31,703 bases of DNA from Scybalocola_A sp900557175 (GTDB lineage Bacteria; Bacillota; Clostridia; Lachnospirales; Lachnospiraceae): NCBI GenBank assembly GCA_937890745.1, contig CALADH010000012.1, forward strand, positions 1 through 31,703. Reading direction: 5' to 3'. The notes beneath the pieces are model-generated. The model saw only the letters and a program-made list of their open reading frames with translations. It did not search any database and was not told the origin of the DNA. Each line of letters starts with the position of its first letter. Position 1 is the first letter of the stretch. The position numbers and the translations under genes were made by a program. Positions 7,089-14,262 of this stretch are shown here, one piece after another.

Positions 7089-8435
7089 TTATCTATGAAT
7101 TATAACTGTATTATTTTCAAGCTGCACCGTGCCTGAAATACTGGCATGAATATTGGCACCGAGACTGCCGTCAGGACACTTTCCAATCAGCTGTCCTTCA
7201 TAAACGGTCTCACCGTCGCCCACAATAATTTCAGCCGGCGCGCCGATATGCATGGACATCGGAATTTTTACTATGTCCGGCGAATATGTTTTATAAGCTT
7301 TGACAGGAATGTCATAATACGTAAGCACACCGGCTCTTGCGGCGGTCCGCTTTGTCGGCGCCTTCGTATTTTCCCGGTTTGGATGCGGTGCAAAATCTTC
7401 ATCCGGCTTTTCATAGCGGATACCCGCTTTTTTCAGCATTCCTTTAAGCATTATATTCATTTGCCGCGGTTTTAAACCCATCGGGCAGGCATAAACTTCA
7501 CAAATGCCACATTCGCTGCATATGGCCGCCTGACGGATATCTGTATCCTCAAGCAATTGACTGTCATCTTCAAATGAAGCCATTGCAAGCTTACGCATAA
7601 TCATATGCGGTCTTAAAGGATGACCAAGCATGTGCCGCGGACAAAGCTGCGTACAATACGAACACTGAATGCATACGGATTTTGCCTGATTTAACATGCG
7701 TTTCTTATCCATCGCCGCATTGGCCGCAATAGCACTCGTTGTTTTTAAAACAATAAGTCCCGATGTTGTTTTTGTGATCACAGCATCCATAGCCTCACGC
7801 TTTGTAAGCACCTTCCCCATCATCGGCCCTCCGGCAACGACAATATAATCGTCAAGCTCCGTACCTCCGGCCTCATTGATACATTCCAAAAAGCTTGTGC
7901 CTACAGGCACGTAAAGTACGGACGGCTCACCGACCTCTCCGGTCACTGTCACATATTTTTGTGTCAGCGGTATACCCTCAAGGGCGTCCGCCACAGCAAT
8001 AACTGTCGCCACATTATCGACAACTGCGCCCACATCAAGTGGAATGCCCGATGGCGGCACAACCTTGCCCGTCACCTCATAAACAATTTCCTGTTCATCG
8101 CCTGCCGGATAAAAGCTGTCCATCAAATGAAGCTGTATATTCGCACTGGCACGGCCGATGGCTGCCTCAAGCGCTTCAATTTCTTCCGTATAGCTTTTCT
8201 TCAGAGCAATCAATGCATATCTGACATGAAGCGCCCCGGCGATTGCCGTCACGCCGGCAATTAATTTATCGGCAAGATGGCTCATAATATACCGGTCTGT
8301 GCGAAGCAGCGGCTCACATTCTGCGCCGTTGACAATAAAATACTCCGGCTTTGATTTTAATTTTATATGGGTTGGGAAACCGGCGCCGCCGCACCCGACA
8401 ACACCGGCCTCAAAAATATGGGAAATAAAATCCAT
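7089..8435 (-). CDS. pduS: PduS/RnfC-like FeS flavoprotein of the microcompartment
   Basis: A 448-residue protein of the RnfC/PduS group. The N-terminal nucleotide and flavin-binding part contains GVVGCGGAGFPTHIK (about 11-25) and NGAECEPLLRTD. A SLBB-like region follows, then two 4Fe-4S motifs: C255, C258, C261, C265 and C306, C309, C312, C317. The C-terminal 90 residues form a lipoyl/RnfC barrel-like domain (PMSMHIGAPAEIIVGDGETVYEGQLIGK). PduS reduces cob(III)alamin with NADH and binds PduT; a similar role in keeping EutT substrate reduced or in NADH oxidation is likely here. ATG at 8435 follows AGGGTG, which lies inside the end of eutN 3 bp upstream, so the two are coupled. Confidence 0.92.
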   Translation of the reverse strand: MDFISHIFEAGVVGCGGAGFPTHIKLKSKPEYFIVNGAECEPLLRTDRYIMSHLADKLIAGVTAIAGALHVRYALIALKKSYTEEIEALEAAIGRASANIQLHLMDSFYPAGDEQEIVYEVTGKVVPPSGIPLDVGAVVDNVATVIAVADALEGIPLTQKYVTVTGEVGEPSVLYVPVGTSFLECINEAGGTELDDYIVVAGGPMMGKVLTKREAMDAVITKTTSGLIVLKTTSAIAANAAMDKKRMLNQAKSVCIQCSYCTQLCPRHMLGHPLRPHMIMRKLAMASFEDDSQLLEDTDIRQAAICSECGICEVYACPMGLKPRQMNIMLKGMLKKAGIRYEKPDEDFAPHPNRENTKAPTKRTAARAGVLTYYDIPVKAYKTYSPDIVKIPMSMHIGAPAEIIVGDGETVYEGQLIGKCPDGSLGANIHASISGTVQLENNTVIIHR

Positions 8436-8437
8436 CG

Positions 8438-8722
8438 CTATTCACCCTGACTCTTTTCTCTTTCCACCTCAAGGCTGTCTATAATCGCAACAATGGCACA
8501 GTCGACCGGCACATCATCTCTGCCGAATGCCTTTCTTGCCGTACTGCCGCTGACTGTGAGCACCTGCTCGCCGATGCCGGCACCGACAATATCCGCCGCC
8601 ACAAAGGGCGTCCCCTTTCTTCTGCCATTATCATATTCCTGAACAACCATCAGCTTAAGTCCGTTTAAACTATCTTCCTTTTTCGTCGCCCACACATGGC
8701 CGACAACCTTGCATATAAGCAT
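8438..8722 (-). CDS. eutN: BMC vertex protein EutN/CcmL (BMC-P)
   Basis: A pentameric shell vertex protein, 94 residues from the preferred start. MLICKVVGHVWATKKEDSL opens the family fold, then GLKLMVVQ, the FVAADIVGAGIGEQVLTVSGSTAR core and VDCAIVAIIDSLEV. An in-frame ATG three codons upstream (8731) directly abuts AGGAGG and is too close to be used; ATG at 8722 has 9 nt spacing. It lies between the flavoprotein-like gene (ends 8736) and the PduS-like gene and is the only BMC-P gene in the window. Confidence 0.95.
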   Translation of the reverse strand: MLICKVVGHVWATKKEDSLNGLKLMVVQEYDNGRRKGTPFVAADIVGAGIGEQVLTVSGSTARKAFGRDDVPVDCAIVAIIDSLEVEREKSQGE

Positions 8723-8735
8723 GTGCGGCATCCTC

Positions 8736-9425
8736 CTACTGTCTTATGACTTTAATTTTCTGTCTTTCAAACACATCCCACGCCGACGGCGTCACAATCG
8801 CATTTTTACAAAGGCATACCGTACCGTCACAATCCGAAATCATCGAAAGCGCCTTATCCTCGGTAATCAGACGGTCGGCATTGGGCATACCGCTGCCCTT
8901 TGGCACAGTCGTTGGCTGCGGTGCAAATTTGGCAGGCTTTGCCTCCTTGACAATCACCGGCACCGTTTCTTTCACAAGCTTCACGCCATATGTCTGGAGC
9001 GTATTGGCATATCCTTCCAAAAGCGCATAAAGCTTTGTGCTTCCCTGTCCCGCATACTTTTTATAAGGCAGAGCATCCTTTAGCATCAGCACCTCAATGC
9101 CTGAAAGCAGGGCGCATATGATTGCCTCACTCGCATCGTCTGCGCCGCGTCCAAGGGCCGTATCGGCAAGCGCTGTCATCGAAAGCTCTGCAATAAGCAC
9201 CTTCTGATACCGGCGTATATTCTTATGCTGTCCATAGTCTTCAATCTCAAAAAGTCTGTAATCTTCTTTAAAAGCTTCGGAAACCTTTGACATACTGCCA
9301 ATAACAAGCATTTTTTCAAATCCTTCCGCATCGGCACAAACGTCCGGCGTCACTGACTGATCCATTGCCTTTAACACCTCGGCGACAACCTTTTGGATAA
9401 GCTTTTCCTTATCATCTGCCATCAT
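8736..9425 (-). CDS. Flavoprotein-like ethanolamine utilisation protein (function unknown)
   Basis: A 229-residue protein of the conserved Firmicute eut-locus family that I recall as TIGR02536-like. Residues 7-22 (EKLIQKVVAEVLKAMD) form an amphipathic helix like an encapsulation peptide. Residues 38-155 (MLVIGSMSKV, VLIAELSMTALADTALGRG, ALPYKKYAG, LLEGYANTLQTYGVKLV) resemble flavoprotein-like proteins of other BMC loci. The C-terminal 40 residues contain VTPSAWDVFERQKIKVI, a small module also seen at the N-terminus of the adjacent EutT domain. Translation overlaps the upstream eutT-pduL stop (ATGA), with GGGAG at 8 nt. No catalytic residues are obvious. Lumenal location is inferred from the N-terminal helix. 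Confidence 0.85.
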   Translation of the reverse strand: MMADDKEKLIQKVVAEVLKAMDQSVTPDVCADAEGFEKMLVIGSMSKVSEAFKEDYRLFEIEDYGQHKNIRRYQKVLIAELSMTALADTALGRGADDASEAIICALLSGIEVLMLKDALPYKKYAGQGSTKLYALLEGYANTLQTYGVKLVKETVPVIVKEAKPAKFAPQPTTVPKGSGMPNADRLITEDKALSMISDCDGTVCLCKNAIVTPSAWDVFERQKIKVIRQ

Positions 9426-10873
9426 AAGGCACTCTCCCTTCCGATAATATAGCCCATATCGCCCTTTTTAAACCGGGCGGCATTGGCCTCGTCATAATCA
9501 AGATGCATTGCCAGTGAAAATTTGTCACTGACTCGGATAACGACATCCTCAAGCGTCACCGGACGTTCGCTGTCAAGTCTTACAGACACAACATCCTTAT
9601 CCTCGACATGAAATTTTTTTGCATCCTCAGGCGTCATATGAATATGCGCCTTTGCGGCAATGACTGAGCCGACCGCATTATAAATGCCCTCCGGCCCGAC
9701 AATAATGACGTCCGCAGCGCCGGTAAGATCACCCGAAAGATTTACCGGAACATCAAGTCCGAGTATTTTTGCATCTGTCAGGGAAATTTCCACCTGAACT
9801 TCATCTCTGACAGGACCAAGCACCGCCACCCGCTCAAGCTCACCTTTTGAAGTCATCAGTGTCACCCGCTCTTTTGCAGCATACTGGCCGGGCTGGCTTA
9901 AATCACTCTTTTTTGTCAGTTCTTCTCTGCCAAAAAGCGCCAGAAGCGCCTTTTTTGTCAGGTGGACATGCCGCCCCGACGCTTCCACAAAAACAGCCTT
10001 TTTTTCATTTTCAGAATTTTTCGTTTTGACAGATACATCACAGCCACTGTCTCTGTTTGTTTTTGTGAGTGCTCTTAAAAATAATATATACACCGCGCTG
10101 CTTAGCCGGTTAAGCGCCTCCACAATGTCCGCGCGCTCACAGCCATCAGCGCTGCAAAAGGCAGCTGCGGCTGCAAGCTCTGTTTCTCTCACAGCTGTCC
10201 GGAGCCGGTTTAATGCAACACATATCTCGCCCATCGTATATTCCGGTGTCGGATGGGCAATGCCGAAAATTTCCCGGACATGATGGGACATATATCGCAG
10301 ACCGTCACTGTCCGTATTTAAAAGCGTCATCTGACATACAGGTTTATTTCGCACCTCTGAACTGACAAGCATCCTGACAAAAGAAAGCATTTCAGACAAA
10401 TCCCTGACGAGTGTTTCCTCATTTTTCCGGCGTGCAAGCAACTGCACCTGCATCAACTGTGCCTCAAGACTGTCAAGACGGCCTCTGAAAACAATCCTTA
10501 AATTTGTTTTCGGCACAAGATGATTGCCATACAGATGCGTCATATGCTCAGGTTTTTCAGTCATTGTCCGGCCTGTCGCCTCATCAATATAAACCGGACG
10601 GCCGCTGTCGTCCTTTTGAATCGGCGTCATTGGCATCGCCGCACCGTCACCTGAAGGCTTATTATTCTCCCGACAAATAACTGACTTATCACGCTCCCGG
10701 CAGGCGGCTGCCTTTTCGCAGCCGCCGCTGTCAGCATATACAAGCTGAATGTGATGCTCTTTAATAAAGTCTTTGGCCGCAGGCGTGAGCAGCGTATGCT
10801 TATCTGTCACATACACATGATCGTGGGTTTTGAACCAGTGGGCTCTGAGCACGATATCTGTTAGAATTTCCAT
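9422..10873 (-). CDS. Fused corrinoid adenosyltransferase EutT and phosphotransacylase PduL
   Basis: A single 483-residue ORF joins two enzymes usually encoded separately. Residues 1-272 match EutT: LTPAAKDFIKEHHIQLVY (29-46), MTHLYGNHLVPKTNLRIVFRG (111-131) and VEALNRLSSAVYILFLRAL (251-269). EutT makes adenosylcobalamin for EutBC. The HX11CCX2C metal motif of enteric EutT is missing from the region where it would lie (about 80-105). Residues 293-483 match PduL/EutD: GRHVHLT with H302 and H304, VLGPVRDEVQVEIS, VGPEGIYNAVGSVIAAKAHIHMT with H410 and H412, and HLDYDEANA (H457). PduL converts acetyl-CoA to acetyl phosphate and frees CoA. A charged linker (272-292) separates them. ATG at 10873 follows AGGTG. 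The reading frame is continuous in the sequence given; an assembly error would have had to remove a stop exactly here. Confidence 0.93.
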   Translation of the reverse strand: MEILTDIVLRAHWFKTHDHVYVTDKHTLLTPAAKDFIKEHHIQLVYADSGGCEKAAACRERDKSVICRENNKPSGDGAAMPMTPIQKDDSGRPVYIDEATGRTMTEKPEHMTHLYGNHLVPKTNLRIVFRGRLDSLEAQLMQVQLLARRKNEETLVRDLSEMLSFVRMLVSSEVRNKPVCQMTLLNTDSDGLRYMSHHVREIFGIAHPTPEYTMGEICVALNRLRTAVRETELAAAAAFCSADGCERADIVEALNRLSSAVYILFLRALTKTNRDSGCDVSVKTKNSENEKKAVFVEASGRHVHLTKKALLALFGREELTKKSDLSQPGQYAAKERVTLMTSKGELERVAVLGPVRDEVQVEISLTDAKILGLDVPVNLSGDLTGAADVIIVGPEGIYNAVGSVIAAKAHIHMTPEDAKKFHVEDKDVVSVRLDSERPVTLEDVVIRVSDKFSLAMHLDYDEANAARFKKGDMGYIIGRESAL

Positions 10874-10906
10874 GTCTTCACCTGCTCTCTCACACTATAT
10901 GTGCCT

Positions 10907-11200
10907 TTATTTATCGGACGCCTCCAGCGTTGGGAGAATAAATTCGACCTCATCGTGCGGTCTCGGAATGACATGAACAGAAATCAGTTCACCGACACGG
11001 GAAGCTGCGGCTGCACCTGCGTCTGTCGCTGCCTTGACAGCACCCACATCGCCCCGGACCATCACTGTCACAAGACCGCCGCCGACATGAACCTTGCCGA
11101 TTAAATTAACGTTTGCCGCCTTCACCATGGCATCTGCCGCCTCAATAGAGCCTACAAGTCCTTTTGTTTCAACCATTCCTAATGCTAATTTTACTGCCAT
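10907..11200 (-). CDS. eutM: BMC shell hexamer protein EutM
   Basis: The main hexameric shell protein, 97 residues from ATG 11200, which has GGAGG at 8 nt; an in-frame ATG five codons upstream overlaps the ribosome site and is rejected. LALGMVETKGLVGSIEAADAMVKAA, the pore region KVHVGGGLVTVMVRGDVGAVKAATDAGA and SVHVIPRPHDEVEFI match E. coli EutM almost throughout. It follows eutE after a 65-bp gap containing a hairpin, which may raise the level of this abundant protein by protecting the mRNA end. It is followed 33 bp later by eutT-pduL. Confidence 0.97.
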   Translation of the reverse strand: MAVKLALGMVETKGLVGSIEAADAMVKAANVNLIGKVHVGGGLVTVMVRGDVGAVKAATDAGAAAASRVGELISVHVIPRPHDEVEFILPTLEASDK

Positions 11201-11239
11201 AATACTTTCCTCCATTAATCTTTATTATTTATCATACAT

Positions 11240-11265
11240 GGATTTTCGTGCGCTGCACAAAATCC
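11240..11265 (-). other. Hairpin between eutE and eutM
   Basis: GGATTTT and GTGC (from 11265 downward on the minus strand) pair with GCAC and AAAATCC, with one bulged base and a 3-nt loop. The stem begins right after the eutE stop codon and has no T-run behind it, so it is probably a processing or stabilising stem in the polycistronic mRNA rather than a terminator. Confidence 0.55.
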
Positions 11266-12768
11266 TTATAAACCAAACCGTGCTAAAACAGCTTTTGTAA
11301 TTGCCGCGATTGTTTCCTCACTGAAAGTTTCTTTATCAATCTTAAAGCTTTCCGACGGCGCTTGTTCTGCCGCCATGTCCGGCGCCTGCTGCGGAAGCTG
11401 TTTTTTTAAATCGGCCAACTCCTTTACACCATAAGCTACGCGCCGTATATTCATAAGATTCAACGGCCCTACATTATCAGACGTTGCGCTGCCGCCGACA
11501 GCGCCGCAGCCAAGCGTCAATGCCGGCGCTAAATTTGTCGTTGCGCCGACGCCGCCAAGAGCCCCCGGCGTGTTGACAAGAAGTCTTGATACCGGCTTTT
11601 GGAGGGCAAATTCACGAATGACCTGTTCATCTTCACTGTGAATTGTCATCGTATGTCCCGCACCTTCATTATTTAAAATTTCAATACAGCGTCTGCATGC
11701 GCTCTCCCAGTTATCCTCCACATAAAATGCAAGAATCGGACAAAGCTTTTCCCGTGAATACGGAATATTTCTTCCGACGGCCGTCTGCCTTGAGATAAGA
11801 ACTTTTGTCCCGTCAGGAATTGAAATGCCTGCCATTGCGGCAATTTTTGCGGCGCTCTTTCCGACAATTTTCGGATTCATCGTGCCGTTGGCTCTCAAAA
11901 TAAATCCTGCCAGCTGATCCGACTCAGCATCTGTAAGAAAATAGCCGCCCTGTGCTTTAAGTTCTTCAATAACCTTATCTTCAATACAATATTCCGTAAC
12001 AATGCTCTGCTCGGAAGCACATATTGTACCATTATCAAAGGTTTTGCTGTCTATGATGCGGCGCACTGCCGCTTTAATGTCCGCCGTCTTTTCAATATAA
12101 GCCGGACCATTTCCGGGGCCGACGCCAAGCGCCGGATTTCCTGAGCTGTAAGCTGCCCGTACCATCGCCTCGCCTCCGGTTGCCAGTATGATACCGACAT
12201 CCCGGTGTTTTAAAAGCGCATCGGTCGCTTCCATCGTCGGCAATGTAATGCACTGAATCAGACCGTTTGGCGCACCGGCGCGCTTTGCTGCGCTCTCAAT
12301 AATTTCCGCCGTTTTGATAATACAGTTTTTGGCATTCGGATGTGGACTAATGACAATTGCATTGCCCGCTTTCACCGAAATCAGCGCCTTATACATCGTC
12401 GTTGACGTTGGATTTGTAGACGGAATGAGTGCAGCGACAACCCCCATCGGCACACCGACCTCATAAATTCCGTTTTCTTTGTCCTCTTTGATAAATCCAA
12501 CCGTTTTTAAATTTTTAATATGCTCATAGGTCATCGTACTTCCGAGCATATTTTTAAGCACCTTATCCTGCCATACGCCAAAGCCGGTTTCCTCTGCCGC
12601 CATTTTGGCAAGCATTACCGAATTTTCGGCGCAGGCGGCGGCAATTTCCGCCACAACCTTATCGACAGCTTCCTGAGAAAACCGTGCAAAAGTTTTCTGA
12701 GCCACAACAGCTTTAGCCATAAGATTTCTGACCTGCTGTATTGACTGTAAATCTTTATCGAACTCCAT
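11266..12768 (-). CDS. eutE: CoA-acylating acetaldehyde dehydrogenase EutE with C-terminal encapsulation helix
   Basis: Converts acetaldehyde, NAD and CoA to acetyl-CoA inside the compartment. It has 500 residues. The aldehyde dehydrogenase fold shows ALIPSTNPTSTT (113-124), GVGPGNGPAYIE (215-226) and the catalytic Cys250 in FDNGTICASEQ. After the catalytic domain comes a Pro/Ala-rich linker (about 455-475) and a final helix, SEETIAAITKAVLARFGL, that looks like an encapsulation peptide. Enteric EutE carries such a helix at its N-terminus, so the C-terminal position is notable. ATG at 12768 follows GGGGTG. It lies between eutL (18 bp upstream) and eutM. Confidence 0.97.
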   Translation of the reverse strand: MEFDKDLQSIQQVRNLMAKAVVAQKTFARFSQEAVDKVVAEIAAACAENSVMLAKMAAEETGFGVWQDKVLKNMLGSTMTYEHIKNLKTVGFIKEDKENGIYEVGVPMGVVAALIPSTNPTSTTMYKALISVKAGNAIVISPHPNAKNCIIKTAEIIESAAKRAGAPNGLIQCITLPTMEATDALLKHRDVGIILATGGEAMVRAAYSSGNPALGVGPGNGPAYIEKTADIKAAVRRIIDSKTFDNGTICASEQSIVTEYCIEDKVIEELKAQGGYFLTDAESDQLAGFILRANGTMNPKIVGKSAAKIAAMAGISIPDGTKVLISRQTAVGRNIPYSREKLCPILAFYVEDNWESACRRCIEILNNEGAGHTMTIHSEDEQVIREFALQKPVSRLLVNTPGALGGVGATTNLAPALTLGCGAVGGSATSDNVGPLNLMNIRRVAYGVKELADLKKQLPQQAPDMAAEQAPSESFKIDKETFSEETIAAITKAVLARFGL

Positions 12769-12786
12769 AAGTCACCCCTTCTTATC

Positions 12787-13440
12787 TCAGTACTCAAGCG
12801 GCGCGGCAGCAATCTGGCAAATCATTTCGGCAAATGCCTCGCATGCCGCCTGACATGCCGCCTGAGTACCTGTCAAAAGCCCTCCGGCAAAGTTTGTTTC
12901 TGTCGGCGGCCCGTAATAAAGGCTCAGCCGTACATCCGCCGCCTTTAAGGCTGCATCCACGCCGACAACAGCCTCAAGCGGCGGTGCAATTAAATAGGCC
13001 ATCGCCGTGCCTTCAGAAACGTCTGCCTGACCGGATAAATAACTGCCCGTTCTTGAAATACATTGGGCAAAATAGACTACCGAATCATCATCATTGGCAC
13101 TGTAAAAAAAAGCGTCATTTTCAATATAGTCAATGGCAGCTTCAAGACCGCTGCGCACCTGTGACGGCTCTGTGGCAGAAAGTATGCCGATAAATTCGCC
13201 GGCAAGCGCCGTACTTGCATTTGCCGAGCCTGCATACATACTTTTTGCATAAGCGACAGAAACCTGTGCCTTTTTTGTTGCTTCATCAAGCGCCGCATAA
13301 GAAACATCATCGCAATCCGTTGTTAAAATACCGAGACTTCTGTGATCTTTCGGCAGCATAAGCACCGAGCGCAGCGCCTCGTCGGCATTTGGAATTATCC
13401 GGACGCTAAGTATCTGCGTCTTTATTTTATCACCCTTCAA
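12787..13440 (-). CDS. eutL: BMC shell trimer protein EutL
   Basis: A tandem-BMC trimeric shell protein, 217 residues, matching E. coli EutL (219). HRSLGILTTDCDDVSYAALDEATKKAQVSVAYAKSMYAG fits domain 1, and SRTGSYLSGQADVSEGTAMAYLIAPPLEAVVGVDAALKAADV fits domain 2. EutL forms a gated central pore and is thought to bind ethanolamine. The start is TTG at 13440, with GGGGG seven nt upstream following directly on the eutC1 stop; no ATG or GTG gives a full-length N-terminus. It is co-transcribed with eutBC1 and eutE. Confidence 0.95.
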   Translation of the reverse strand: MKGDKIKTQILSVRIIPNADEALRSVLMLPKDHRSLGILTTDCDDVSYAALDEATKKAQVSVAYAKSMYAGSANASTALAGEFIGILSATEPSQVRSGLEAAIDYIENDAFFYSANDDDSVVYFAQCISRTGSYLSGQADVSEGTAMAYLIAPPLEAVVGVDAALKAADVRLSLYYGPPTETNFAGGLLTGTQAACQAACEAFAEMICQIAAAPLEY

Positions 13441-13452
13441 CCGACCGCCCCC

Positions 13453-14262
13453 TTAGTTTTTAAGCTCGATACCGCTTGCTTTATTTTTATATATTTTTTC
13501 AATAAGATCGGCCATATATGCACCGGCTTCCACTGCATTAATACCGTCCTTATGTATATTTGAAACAACTGTCCGGCGTGCCTCCGGCATACCGGCACGG
13601 GCATTATAAACAAGATAGGCGCTCATACTCTCTGCACTGCCAAGCCCCGGCCGCTCACCGACAAAAATACAAACGACCTTTGCCCCGACAAGCTCCGCGA
13701 TTTCATCTTCCACGGCAACACGGCCGTATTTGATAAAAAACGGCGTTCCGACGGAAAGTCCCTTTGCCTTTAGGCCATCAAGCAGCACAGGCATGATATT
13801 TTCAATATTGGCGTTAATTGCCGTCGAACTTAAGCCGTCAGAAATACAAATCTGTACATCCGGCGTTTTAATACACCGTTCTTTAATGACGGCGACAGCA
13901 TCACTTGAAAGCTTACGCCCCAAATCCGGCCGCGTCAGATATTCATTTTTATCACTGCAGCACGTCTGCACCGAAAACAGGGAAAGCCGCTCTAAAATAC
14001 CGCCATCCACATCCGTCATCACCGCATCTTTTGCAAGCGCATGATCTGCCCGAAGCTTAAGCAGCGTACTCGTCTTAAGTCTCGGCCCGCAGTGTCCGAC
14101 ACCGATTCTCGCCGTTGTCAGCTTCTTCATCTGCTCAAGGGCTGCCGGATCATAAAAATCTTCTGTTTTAGAGACGGTTCTTCCTTCTGCAAGAAGCTTT
14201 TCGACAACCTCACGGACAATCGACTCCACCAGTGACTGTAAGGGCTCATTTTGTTTTTCCAT
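13453..14262 (-). CDS. eutC: Ethanolamine ammonia-lyase small subunit, first copy (EutC1)
   Basis: Small subunit of ethanolamine ammonia-lyase, 269 residues. Residues 7-24 (PLQSLVESIVREVVEKLL) form an encapsulation-type helix. A short linker of about 25 residues leads to the core: ARIGVGHCGPRLKTSTLL, RADHALAKDAV, EYLTRPDLGRKL, VQICISDGLSSTAIN, KVVCIFVGERPGLGSAESMS and TVVSNIHKDGINAVEAGAY. These cover the cobalamin-binding face. The ATG follows the eutB1 stop with no gap. Compared with EutC2 (1-513) the linker is much shorter, and the loop between RADHALAKDAV and EYLTRP differs, so the two lyases come from different EutC lineages. Confidence 0.97.
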   Translation of the reverse strand: MEKQNEPLQSLVESIVREVVEKLLAEGRTVSKTEDFYDPAALEQMKKLTTARIGVGHCGPRLKTSTLLKLRADHALAKDAVMTDVDGGILERLSLFSVQTCCSDKNEYLTRPDLGRKLSSDAVAVIKERCIKTPDVQICISDGLSSTAINANIENIMPVLLDGLKAKGLSVGTPFFIKYGRVAVEDEIAELVGAKVVCIFVGERPGLGSAESMSAYLVYNARAGMPEARRTVVSNIHKDGINAVEAGAYMADLIEKIYKNKASGIELKN

